Below, in pieces: positions 45,167 through 53,719 of a stretch of DNA of 64,000 nt (positions are counted from its first letter, which is position 1; the number at the start of each line of letters is the position of its first letter). Location of the stretch: assembly GCF_001937065.1 (NCBI RefSeq), contig NZ_MOWR01000002.1, positions 248,001-312,000 of the forward strand, given 5' to 3'. This stretch comes from Streptococcus sp. 'caviae' (GTDB taxonomy: Bacteria; Bacillota; Bacilli; Lactobacillales; Streptococcaceae). The notes below the pieces were generated by a model. The model did not search any database. It was not told the origin of the DNA and saw only the letters and a program-made list of their open reading frames with translations. Made by a program: the position numbers and the translations under genes.

Positions 45167-47806
45167 ATGATGAAGAAAACTTATTGGAAGGATATTTGGA
45201 AATCCATTCGAAAATCAAAGGGCCGTTTTTTGTCTATTCTGCTTTTGCTCATGCTGGGGTCCTTTGCCTTGGTAGGTCTCAAAGTGACAGGACCCGATAT
45301 GAAACAGTCGGCAGCTGAATATCTGGATAAACATAATACCATGGATTTGGCTGTGATTGCGGATTATGGTCTGAGCAAGGACGATCAAAAGGAATTAAAC
45401 CATCTGAAAAAGGCTCAGGCAGACTATGGCCGCATGACTGATGTGACTATTAAGAAGGCAAATTCTGCTATCCGCGTGTATTCAAAGCCTGATAAGATAT
45501 CCACCTATTCCATCAATTCCGGACGTCTGCCTCAAAACAACGGGGAAATTGCCTTGGATGTCACACTGAAAGATGACTATAAAATTGGGGACAGGATTTC
45601 CTTTACACAGCCCGAGAACGCTCTGTTAAAGAAGGACAGCTATCGCATTGTCGGTTTTGTAACGTCTTCAGAAATTTGGTCTAAAACCTACATGGGGACA
45701 TCAACAGCTGGAGACGGGTCTCTGTCCAATTATGCCGTAGTCACTGATGGTGCTTTTAACAGCGATACAGCCACTATCGCCCGTATCCGCTATGATGATT
45801 TAAAAGATCTTGATCCCTTTTCAGATGCCTATACCAAAAAGCTGGTGGCCCATCAGGATGACTTGGATGACCTTCTCAGTGACAATGGCAAAAAGCGTTT
45901 AGAAAATCTGAAGGCAGCTGCCCAGAAAAAAGTTGATGACAGTCAAAAACAGGTAAAGGCAGCCAAAGATCAGCTGACGCTTCAAAAAGGAGCTCTTTCT
46001 TATTTGTCAGGCAGTCAATTAGCTGCTGCCCAAAAAGCTGTTGCAGAAGCGGAAAAGAAAATTGCTAAGAGCGAGGCTGATATCAAAAAGGCTGAGGCTG
46101 ATATTGCTGCTATGTCAGAACCGTCATACAGCAGCTACAATCGCTCAACTCTGCCGGGAGGCGGCGGTTATCAGACTTTTTCTTCCAGTTCTGACAATGT
46201 CAGTGCTATTGGCAATCTTTTCCCGGTTGTCCTCTATCTTGTTGCCGTTCTGGTCACTTTTACAACGATGACACGTTTTGTAGACGAAGAACGGACAAAT
46301 TCAGGTGTTTTAAAGGCTTTAGGCTACTCCGATAAGGATGTCATCCAAAAATTTGTCATCTATGGTGCAGCTGCCAGTTTGATTGGGACGGTTTTAGGAA
46401 TCTTAGCAGGCCATTATGTCTTGGCTCCCATCGTCTCCAACAGTACAACCAGCAGCCTGACCTTTAATCAGATGCACTATTATTTTTACTGGGATTACAG
46501 TTTGCTGGCACTGGCTATTAGCCTTTTAAGTGCAGTCTTGCCGGCTTTCTTGGTAGCCAAAAGGGAACTGACCGAAAACCCCGCCCAGCTCCTATTGCCC
46601 AAACCGCCTGCCAAGGGTGCCAAGATCCTGCTGGAAAGACTTCCTTTTATTTGGAACCGTCTGATCTTTACTTACAAAGTCACCGTTAGAAATATTTTTC
46701 GTTACAAGCAGAGGATGCTGATGACTGTTTTCGGAGTCGCAGGCTCAGTTGCCCTGCTCTTTGCCGGTCTGGGCATTCAATCCTCTTTGAATAAAATTAT
46801 GGATCATCAGTTTCATCAGATTACCCCTTACAATCTGCTGGCAGCAGTGGATGATAAGGCAGATGAGGGAGAACGAAAAGCGTTAGCCAAGGCTTTGCAG
46901 GACGAAGATATTGCACAAAGACTGCCCGTTTTCTATCAACAGACTGATGCAGAGATTTCCGGGCTTGCTGACAAGCAGACCGTCTCTTTGCTGGCAGGCA
47001 GCCATAATCATTTTGACGGCTTCATTAACCTCAAAGACATAAAAACCGGCAAAAAGCTCCGCCTGACAGATAAGGGCGTCATTATCACTGAACTGTTAGC
47101 TGAATACTATCACGTTCAGGCTGGTGATCATTTCACCTTCAAGGATGAAACCGGCAGAAAGATTCGTTTGAGGGTTGCAGCAGTAGCTGAGATGAATGTT
47201 GGCCACTATCTTTTGATGACAGACAGCTATTATCAAAAGAAATTTGGCAAAGCTGTTAAGAACAATGCCTATCTCATTAACCTCAAAGATACTTCCTCCG
47301 ACAATATTTCTGCCAAGGCAACGGAACTTTTGGCCATGGACGGCGTGTCGGCTGTTTCCCAAAGCCTGTCCATTGTTGATACGGTTGAGCTGGTCGTAAA
47401 ATCACTCAACGGTGCCATGACCGTTTTAGTTGTCACCTCGGTGCTGCTTGCGGCAGTTATTCTCTATAATTTAACCAATATTAATGTGGCTGAGCGCATT
47501 CGGGAACTCTCCACCATTAAGGTACTCGGTTTTTATAATCAAGAAGTCACCATGTATATTTACAGAGAAACCATTTCGCTGTCTCTTATCGGTATTTTGC
47601 TGGGGCTGCTGGCCGGTCATTATCTCCATAGGATTATTATGTCCATGATTGGCAATGACACTATCATGTTTGGCAGTATTATTGACGGCTATATTTACGT
47701 TGTTCCGGTCTTTACCGTTGTTTTCATTCTGCTGATTTTGGGTCTGCTGGTTAACCGCCGCTTAAAAAATCTGGACATGCTGGAAGCACTCAAATCAGCT
47801 GACTAG
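45167..47806 (+). CDS. FtsX-family ABC permease with long outside domains
   Basis: An 879-residue membrane protein: one N-terminal helix (about 19-40), a large extracellular region with an Ala/Lys/Glu/Gln coiled coil (about 245-310) rising to a Gly/Ser-rich linker, an FtsX domain of three helices (about 345-470), another outside region, and a second FtsX domain (about 755-875). This layout fits macrolide- or peptide-type exporters and lipid/peptide-sensing transporters. The substrate cannot be told. Starts after AGGAGGCGGGA; the second ATG codon may also serve. Confidence 0.88.
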   Translation: MMKKTYWKDIWKSIRKSKGRFLSILLLLMLGSFALVGLKVTGPDMKQSAAEYLDKHNTMDLAVIADYGLSKDDQKELNHLKKAQADYGRMTDVTIKKANSAIRVYSKPDKISTYSINSGRLPQNNGEIALDVTLKDDYKIGDRISFTQPENALLKKDSYRIVGFVTSSEIWSKTYMGTSTAGDGSLSNYAVVTDGAFNSDTATIARIRYDDLKDLDPFSDAYTKKLVAHQDDLDDLLSDNGKKRLENLKAAAQKKVDDSQKQVKAAKDQLTLQKGALSYLSGSQLAAAQKAVAEAEKKIAKSEADIKKAEADIAAMSEPSYSSYNRSTLPGGGGYQTFSSSSDNVSAIGNLFPVVLYLVAVLVTFTTMTRFVDEERTNSGVLKALGYSDKDVIQKFVIYGAAASLIGTVLGILAGHYVLAPIVSNSTTSSLTFNQMHYYFYWDYSLLALAISLLSAVLPAFLVAKRELTENPAQLLLPKPPAKGAKILLERLPFIWNRLIFTYKVTVRNIFRYKQRMLMTVFGVAGSVALLFAGLGIQSSLNKIMDHQFHQITPYNLLAAVDDKADEGERKALAKALQDEDIAQRLPVFYQQTDAEISGLADKQTVSLLAGSHNHFDGFINLKDIKTGKKLRLTDKGVIITELLAEYYHVQAGDHFTFKDETGRKIRLRVAAVAEMNVGHYLLMTDSYYQKKFGKAVKNNAYLINLKDTSSDNISAKATELLAMDGVSAVSQSLSIVDTVELVVKSLNGAMTVLVVTSVLLAAVILYNLTNINVAERIRELSTIKVLGFYNQEVTMYIYRETISLSLIGILLGLLAGHYLHRIIMSMIGNDTIMFGSIIDGYIYVVPVFTVVFILLILGLLVNRRLKNLDMLEALKSAD

Positions 47807-47925
47807 AGAAGCAGAAACAGCTTAAGCATAGTTTAGAAAGGTTGCTTGTTGTATCTGCTCCAAGATGATGAAGGCTGCGAGGCAGCCTGAAAAGTCAGTA
47901 TCACTGCTGATAAATGAAGTTATAA

Positions 47926-47989
47926 AAAAAGAGCGAGGATTAATCGTGATTTCGCAGAAATCGATTTTTCCTGGCTCTTTTCTTTTTTG
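47926..47989 (+). terminator. Terminator after the ABC exporter
   Basis: AAAAGAGC with AGG pairs with CCT and GCTCTTTT around an inner ATTTC-GCA-GAAAT stem, then TCTTTTTT. A smaller hairpin GGCTGC-GAG-GCAGCC lies upstream near 47873-47889. Confidence 0.75.
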
Positions 47990-48006
47990 ACTCGGGTAAA
48001 AATTAA

Positions 48007-48313
48007 CCACTAACTAAAGTTAGTCTTAGCTTGAAGAAAAAGTCCTTTTTCTTTGATACTTCCTTAGGTGATGTCGGACGGCAGCGACTTCCTAGGGAAT
48101 TCCATGCTTAAACTTTGACCCACGGTCTCAAAGTTTCCGAGTGTCAGAATTGGCTTAAATTCACCATTTCTGACACTTTCATCACGGTGGAAGTGTCCTC
48201 CTTTATCTAACTCGTTTGCCTTCGTGCAATTTATATGGTAGTCTGCAGACTTCTTCGCTGATCAAGGTAGGCAAATAGAGATTTGTCTACAGTCTGCCAC
48301 TAACTAAAGTTAG
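48007..48313. repeat. Structured intergenic element flanked by 17-bp direct repeats
   Basis: CCACTAACTAAAGTTAG occurs at 48007-48023 and again at 48297-48313; each contains the palindrome CTAACTAAAGTTAG. Between them lie stems TTCCTTAGG/CCTAGGGAA (about 48060-48103) and GTGTCAGAA/TTCTGACAC (about 48139-48178), and an inverted pair TGGTAGTCTGCAGAC/GTCTACAGTCTGCCA. No gene is seen. The rest of the 47807-48369 gap holds only the terminator and a weak AATGGCT/AGCCATT hairpin near 48342-48366. Confidence 0.6.
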
Positions 48314-48369
48314 GCCCCTCTCTTTTTTCCCTTTCTGATAATGGCTAAAGTATTGACTGAAAGCCATTT

Positions 48370-49287
48370 TTACAAGCTGTCAGCAGAGAAAGTGTCACCG
48401 TGCTCTAGGTCTCCAAATTTGTAGCCGCGGTTGAACCAATTTTGGCGCTGCTGAGAAGTTCCGTGAGTGAAGCTGTCTGGCACCGTTCTGCCATAGGCTT
48501 CTTTTTGAAGCGTGTCATCGCCGACAGCATGGGCTGCTCTCATAGCTTCTTCAATGTCACCGGTATCAAGGAAACCTTCCCCTTCAACGTATTTTGCCCA
48601 AGCTCCGGCATAATAATCAGCCTGCAGTTCCAAGCGGACATTTAAGGCGTTGGCCTGAGTTTCGGACAGCCCCTGCCGTTTTTGATTGTAGTCGGACATG
48701 GTACCCAGCTCATTTTGAACATGGTGGCCGACTTCATGAGCAATAACATAGGCCATCGCAAAGTCGCCTGCTGCCTTATATTTGCTGGAGAGCTCCTGAT
48801 AAAAGGAAATATCCAGATAAATCTTGCGGTCAGCTGAACAGTAAAAGGGACCTGAAGAAGCCTGCCCCTGTCCGCAGCCGGTTCGAATGTGATCAGTATA
48901 AAAAACCAGCGTAGGTTTTTTATAGGTCAATCCCTCAGCTTTAAAGGTTTCAGTCCAAAAGGCTTCTGTGCTTGCCAGAACCTTGCTGACAAATTTCGTT
49001 TCTTCACTGGAAACATCGGTTCCCTTTTTTCGCGTAACCTGAGTTGACTGGTAAGGGCTGGAATTGCTGGTATTATCACCGATCAAAATACTTCCCAGAC
49101 CGGAAGCACCGCCAATAAAGAGCAGGATAATAAGGATGACAAGCTTTGATTTCCAGCTGCCCCGAGAAAAGAGCAGCTGCAAGAGGAGATTGCTGCCTAT
49201 GGAACTGCCGCCTCCGCCGTAAGCACCAGACTCCTCTCCGCGGCGGTCTTCAATGTTCTTGCTTTCCTTTAACTTGTCTGTTTTCAT
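48370..49287 (-). CDS. Neutral zinc metallopeptidase (YpfJ family, PF04228)
   Basis: A 305-residue protein with a Gly-rich N-terminus, one membrane helix (about 49-70) and an extracellular zinc-binding HEVGHH at residues 184-189. The C-terminal third keeps the family's ELQADYYAGAWA segment, where the glutamate is the likely third ligand. The natural substrate is unknown. GAGGTTTAGA precedes the ATG. It is transcribed alone on the minus strand. Confidence 0.87.
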   Translation of the reverse strand: MKTDKLKESKNIEDRRGEESGAYGGGGSSIGSNLLLQLLFSRGSWKSKLVILIILLFIGGASGLGSILIGDNTSNSSPYQSTQVTRKKGTDVSSEETKFVSKVLASTEAFWTETFKAEGLTYKKPTLVFYTDHIRTGCGQGQASSGPFYCSADRKIYLDISFYQELSSKYKAAGDFAMAYVIAHEVGHHVQNELGTMSDYNQKRQGLSETQANALNVRLELQADYYAGAWAKYVEGEGFLDTGDIEEAMRAAHAVGDDTLQKEAYGRTVPDSFTHGTSQQRQNWFNRGYKFGDLEHGDTFSADSL

Positions 49288-49436
49288 TTCTAAACCTCAT
49301 TGTTTTAATACCTCTATTATAAATGATTTCCGGCAGAAAAAGTATCCTTTTATTTCAATTTTTAAGATGTCTTCAAATTTATAGCTTTTAAAGATTACCT
49401 TATTAACTAAATTTTATTTTTAAAGTGATTGCATGA

Positions 49437-49491
49437 TATAATTGGAATAAAATAGATGTTTTCGTTTTACCCGCACATGCGGGGGTGGAGT
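49437..49491 (+). CRISPR. Orphan type I-E CRISPR-like repeat with a leader-like promoter
   Basis: GTTTTACCCGCACATGCGGG begins at 49464 and continues GGGTGGAGT to 49491. It matches the type I-E repeat known from S. thermophilus CRISPR4 in nearly all of its first 24 bases, including the CCCGC/GCGGG stem. The preceding 80 bases are AT-rich and hold TATAAT (49437-49442). Only one clear unit is seen and no cas gene is in the window, so this is a relic or orphan, not an array. Confidence 0.55.
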
Positions 49492-49549
49492 CTGGCTATA
49501 ATGCATTCCTCAATTCAATAAAAAAAGACAACTGATTAAAGTTATCTCT

Positions 49550-49828
49550 TTACATCTTAAATAAATCTGCATGGCTGCCTGTATCAACCAGAGTTAAAGT
49601 CAAAATATCATCCTCTAATAGGTAAATTAACAGCCAATCAGGTTTAATATGGCATTCTCTAAAACCCTTAAAACTACCTTTCAGTTCATAATCCCTATAC
49701 CTATCTTCCAAAGCCTGTCCTAAATGCAGTTTTTCAATAACGTCATCTAACAATGATACATCCATTCCCCGCTTTTTCATACGCTTAAAACTCTTTTTAA
49801 AAGCAGAGGTAAATTTGACCTGATACAT
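49550..49828 (-). CDS. YafQ-type mRNA interferase toxin
   Basis: A 92-residue RelE-superfamily toxin of the YafQ branch, with the conserved CHIKPDWLLIY strand and the C-terminal histidine in TGSHADLF. Such toxins cut mRNA on the ribosome. It starts immediately after the antitoxin stop codon with no gap, so the pair is one translational unit. All recognisable active-site positions are present, so it is probably functional. Confidence 0.88.
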   Translation of the reverse strand: MYQVKFTSAFKKSFKRMKKRGMDVSLLDDVIEKLHLGQALEDRYRDYELKGSFKGFRECHIKPDWLLIYLLEDDILTLTLVDTGSHADLFKM

Positions 49829-50101
49829 CTACGTTTCCAAAGCTTTCTTCAAATCTGACATATTATCATAAGCTACAACTGCCTCATCACGAGAAATTCG
49901 TTTGGCTTCTGCCATGGCCTCCAATGTCTTAGAATTATAATTTGGAAGTTCTACATTAAAGGGAAGGCCATCATGTAAAAGACATTGACGTAAAAAAATA
50001 TTAACTGCACTGGACATATCCATACCTAAATCATTAAACAATGAAGTAGCTTGAGCTTTTACAGTTTCATCAATACGAATTTGAGTAGGTACTGTTGCCA
50101 T
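49829..50101 (-). CDS. RelB/DinJ-type antitoxin
   Basis: A 90-residue antitoxin with an N-terminal ribbon-helix-helix (QIRIDETVKAQATSLFNDLG region) that binds the operator, and a C-terminal tail that wraps the toxin. The ATG at 50101 gives MATVPTQIRI. An earlier in-frame ATG at 50122 lies upstream of the predicted transcript start and is rejected. Confidence 0.87.
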   Translation of the reverse strand: MATVPTQIRIDETVKAQATSLFNDLGMDMSSAVNIFLRQCLLHDGLPFNVELPNYNSKTLEAMAEAKRISRDEAVVAYDNMSDLKKALET

Positions 50102-50124
50102 AACTATCACTCTTTTCATCACTC

Positions 50125-50163
50125 ATTTTACTACAAACGGTTTACACTGTCAATCGTTTGTAG
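50125..50163 (-). promoter_or_regulatory. Toxin-antitoxin promoter and operator
   Basis: On the minus strand TTGACA (50148-50153), 17 bases, TAAAAT (50125-50130). The 9-bp inverted repeat CTACAAACG (50131-50139) / CGTTTGTAG (50155-50163) brackets the -35, as expected for autorepression by the complex. Confidence 0.75.
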
Positions 50164-50165
50164 CT

Positions 50166-50190
50166 GTTTCCCCTGTATGAGCGGGGTTCC
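50166..50190 (+). CRISPR. Possible second, degraded type I-E repeat
   Basis: GTTTCCCCTGTATGAGCGGG begins at 50166 and is followed by GTTCC. It keeps the GTTTCCCC start and GCGGGG end of type I-E repeats but its stem is broken and it is about three bases short. It may be a coincidence. Confidence 0.25.
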
Positions 50191-50476
50191 TTTCTCCTGC
50201 AAGTAATTCCTAATTTTCAGGGGCAAACAAAAAACTGTTTTCATTTCAAATGGTTACCTTATGTGATTGTGCAGGAGTTTTTCCAAACAGAAATGCATGT
50301 ACAGAAACATCATAATCCTTTGAAAGAATCGTTAGTTTGTTTTTAGATAATAAGTTATCATAAAGCAAAACAGTGACAAGAACAGTAAAATATTAGATAA
50401 TAGAACTAAGAAGCTTAGGTTCATAAGCAAATTAATTTAAACTTACCTTGTTAAAAAGTTTTACAGAGGATTATTT
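50191..50476 (+). promoter_or_regulatory. rexB upstream region with promoter
   Basis: GTGACA (50373-50378), 17 bases, GATAAT (50396-50401), about 75 bases before rexB. The rest of this stretch holds no gene that I can support. Confidence 0.5.
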
Positions 50477-53400
50477 ATGAAACTTTTATACACCGACATT
50501 CAATACGATATGACAGAGATTTTGGCCGCTGAGGCTAGGCAGGCTGCTAAAGAGGGCAAGCGTGTTTTTTATATTGCTCCCAGCTCTCTGTCTTTTGAAA
50601 AGGAGCGGGCGGTTTTGGAAGCTCTGCCTGAAGAGGCCTCTTTTGCCATTACCATTACGCGTTTTGCGCAGATGGCTCGCTATTTTGTTTTAAATGAGCC
50701 CCATCAAAGAGAAGTTATCGATGACAATGGTCTGGCTATGATTTTTTACCGGGCTTTGGCTGGTTTTTCTGAGCAGGATTTGCGTGTTTTTGGCCGTTTG
50801 AAACAGGACACCAACTTTATCAGTCAATTGGTCGATTTATATAAGGAGCTTAAGGCTTCCAATATGACGGTTTTAGAACTGACAGAGCTTAATTCTCCAG
50901 AGAAGCAGGAAGATCTGATTAAGATCTTTAACAAGGCTGAGGCGATTTTAAAGGCTGGAAATTTTGATACTCAAACTAAGACAGCCTTTTTTGCTCAGCA
51001 GCTTAAATCAGGCCATCTGGACAGTGAACTTAAGGATTTGCTGATTATTGTGGATGGTTTTACCCGTTTTTCTGCCGAAGAAGAAAACCTCATCAGTCTC
51101 TTGCATGAAAAAGGGGTGCCCGTTATTATCGGTACTTACATCAGCCAAAAGGCTTACCGTTCAGCATTTTCAAATGGGAATGTTTATCAGGCCAGTCTGG
51201 ATTTTATGCGCGGTCTGGCTGCTAAATTTCAAACGAAACCCGAATATGTAACTTCCAAGCAAAAGGGATTGCAGGCTTTTGCCAATCTTTCCAGCATTTT
51301 TGATAGCCGCCATGATTTCTCTGCTGATGGCCGAACCCTAACAGAGGAAGATAAGGAACACATTGTTATTTGGGATGCTGTCAATCAAAAAGAAGAAGCA
51401 GAGCATGTCGCCAGGGCCATCCGCCGAAAGCTCTATCAAGGCTATCGCTACAAGGATATTTTAGTTTTGCTGGGGGATACAGATGCTTACCAGCTGCAGG
51501 TGGGAAAAATTTTTGATAAGTACGAGATTCCTTATTATTTCGGCAAGGCCGAATCGATGAGTTCGCATCCTTTGGTTCATTTTATAGACAGTTTGGAGCG
51601 GATTAAGCGCTACAATTTTCGGGCTGAGGATGTTATGAATGTGCTTAAGTCGGGCTTATATGGCCGCTTGCAGCAAGATCAGCTGGATAAATTAGAATAC
51701 TATATTAGCTATGCAGACATCAAGGGACAAAGCAAGTTTTTCAAGGATTTTACAATAGACAATCAAGGAAAATTTGATCTGGAACAGTTAAATCAGTGGC
51801 GCTCCCAACTCATGAGTCCCTTGCAGCAGCTGGTTAAGGCACAAAAGCAGCTGGGAAAGAGTCTCCTGAAAAAACTGACCGGTTTTTTAGAGGCTATTAA
51901 CCTGCCGGAAAATTTTGCCCTGCTGACGGCAGAAAGCGGGGAAATTGAGCAGGAGAAGCACGAACAGGTCTGGAAGACTTTTACAGCTATTTTAGAGCAG
52001 TTTCAAAGAATCTTTGGTGAAGAAAAGCTGACGCTGGATGAATTTTTGTCTTTGCTCCGCGCCAGCATGCTGGCAGCTGATTACCGCACGATTCCTGCTG
52101 CAGTTGATGTTGTCACAGTTAAAGCCTATGACTTGGTAGAGCCGCACACCAATAAAATTGTCTTTGCCATGGGCATGACACAGTCTAATTTTCCTAAGAT
52201 TGTGCAAAACCGGAGCCTGATTTCGGATGAGGAACGCGCGCGAATCAATGATGTGACACCGGATAATCGCCGCTTTGATATTGTCAGCAGCGAAAATCTC
52301 AAAAAAAATCACTTTACGGCCTTATCGCTCTTTAATGCTGCGACTGAGGAATTGATTCTCAGCCTGCCGCAAATTTTAAATGAGACAGAAGACAGCACCT
52401 CCTCTTATTTATTGGAATTGATTGAGCTTGGTGTACCGGTAGTGGAAAAAGGCCGGAGCCGACAGCTGACTGATCCAGAAGACATCGGCAACTACAAAGC
52501 GCTCTTGTCGCGCGTGATTGAACTGGATCATGCTTCTATTGACCAAGAAATGTCTAAGGAGGAGCAGACCTTCTGGTCGGTGGCTGTGCGTTATCTGCGG
52601 AAGAAACTTAATGAGCAGGGGATTGTCATTCCTGAGATTAATGACAGTATGCAGACCAAGCCGCTTGCTCCTGCGGTTATAAAGGCTCGCTTTCCGGCAG
52701 ATGAGCCTATAAAACTGTCATCATCTGCTTTAACAGCTTTTTACAACAATCAGTACCTTTATTTCCTGCAGTATGTTTTGGGCTTGCAGGAATTGGAGAC
52801 CATTCATCCGGACGCCAGAAATCACGGCAGCTACCTGCACCGTGTTTTTGAACTGGTGATGCAGGACGCAGCAGCTCCGGATTTTGATAAGAGGTTAAAC
52901 CAGGCCCTAGCACAGGCCAATCAGGAAAACAGCTTTAAAATGCTTTATGAGGAAGATGAGGAGAGCCGCTATTCTTTAGAGATTTTGGAAGACATTGCCA
53001 GAAGCACGGCCAGCATTTTGCGTGATGATACTCAAATTCAGGTGGAAAGCGAAGAAGAGGCCTTTGAGCTCATGCTGGGAAATACTGTTAAAATCCGTGG
53101 CTTTATCGACCGTATTGACCGTCTGTCTGATGGCAGTCTGGGGATTGTTGACTACAAATCCAGCCGAAATACCTTTGATCTTCAGAAATTCTATAATGGT
53201 CTCAGTCCGCAGCTTCTGACCTACATGGAAGCCGTCAGGGACAGAAGCGACCTGCCTGACAGCCAGAAGATTTTTGGAGCTATGTATCTGCACATGCAAG
53301 AGCCAAAATTAGACTTAAGCAATGTAAAGTCTTTGGATAAGATTCCTGGGGCAGTCCATAAGGAACTGACTTACAGAGGGCTTTTCTTAGATGAGGAAAA

Positions 53401-53719
53401 AGCCTATCTGGCTGATGGCAAATATCATTTGAACGACTCGGTCTACAGTCAAAAAGAGATTGATTTGCTGCTTGCCTACAACCGAGAGCTTTATCAAAAA
53501 GCAGCTCAGCAGATTCGAAGCGGACATTTCCTGATTAATCCTTACACTCAGGATGGCAAATCGGTGCAGGGTGAGCAGCTCAAAGCTATTACACATTTTG
53601 AAGCGGACCGCCACATGCCTTATGCCCGCAAGCTCCATCAGCTGCCGCGCAAGGAAAAACGTCAGAGCTTCCTGCATTTGATGCAGGCTAAGCAGGAGGA
53701 GGAAAACAATGACCTTTAA
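50477..53719 (+). CDS. rexB: ATP-dependent nuclease subunit B (RexB/AddB)
   Basis: The 1080-residue partner of RexA in the streptococcal RecBCD equivalent, which processes double-strand breaks. Its C-terminal nuclease domain has GFIDRIDR and GIVDYKSS. The N-terminal YIAPSSLSFEKE lacks a Walker A lysine loop, as usual for RexB. The whole protein contains no cysteine, so it cannot hold the iron-sulfur cluster of Bacillus AddB. GAGGATT precedes the ATG. It overlaps rexA by 11 bases. Confidence 0.94.
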   Translation: MKLLYTDIQYDMTEILAAEARQAAKEGKRVFYIAPSSLSFEKERAVLEALPEEASFAITITRFAQMARYFVLNEPHQREVIDDNGLAMIFYRALAGFSEQDLRVFGRLKQDTNFISQLVDLYKELKASNMTVLELTELNSPEKQEDLIKIFNKAEAILKAGNFDTQTKTAFFAQQLKSGHLDSELKDLLIIVDGFTRFSAEEENLISLLHEKGVPVIIGTYISQKAYRSAFSNGNVYQASLDFMRGLAAKFQTKPEYVTSKQKGLQAFANLSSIFDSRHDFSADGRTLTEEDKEHIVIWDAVNQKEEAEHVARAIRRKLYQGYRYKDILVLLGDTDAYQLQVGKIFDKYEIPYYFGKAESMSSHPLVHFIDSLERIKRYNFRAEDVMNVLKSGLYGRLQQDQLDKLEYYISYADIKGQSKFFKDFTIDNQGKFDLEQLNQWRSQLMSPLQQLVKAQKQLGKSLLKKLTGFLEAINLPENFALLTAESGEIEQEKHEQVWKTFTAILEQFQRIFGEEKLTLDEFLSLLRASMLAADYRTIPAAVDVVTVKAYDLVEPHTNKIVFAMGMTQSNFPKIVQNRSLISDEERARINDVTPDNRRFDIVSSENLKKNHFTALSLFNAATEELILSLPQILNETEDSTSSYLLELIELGVPVVEKGRSRQLTDPEDIGNYKALLSRVIELDHASIDQEMSKEEQTFWSVAVRYLRKKLNEQGIVIPEINDSMQTKPLAPAVIKARFPADEPIKLSSSALTAFYNNQYLYFLQYVLGLQELETIHPDARNHGSYLHRVFELVMQDAAAPDFDKRLNQALAQANQENSFKMLYEEDEESRYSLEILEDIARSTASILRDDTQIQVESEEEAFELMLGNTVKIRGFIDRIDRLSDGSLGIVDYKSSRNTFDLQKFYNGLSPQLLTYMEAVRDRSDLPDSQKIFGAMYLHMQEPKLDLSNVKSLDKIPGAVHKELTYRGLFLDEEKAYLADGKYHLNDSVYSQKEIDLLLAYNRELYQKAAQQIRSGHFLINPYTQDGKSVQGEQLKAITHFEADRHMPYARKLHQLPRKEKRQSFLHLMQAKQEEENNDL

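Noticed and set aside
50160..50260. Minus-strand peptide MKTVFCLPLKIRNYLQEK as a cas2 remnant
   Set aside because: No recognisable Cas2 motif; too short to support.
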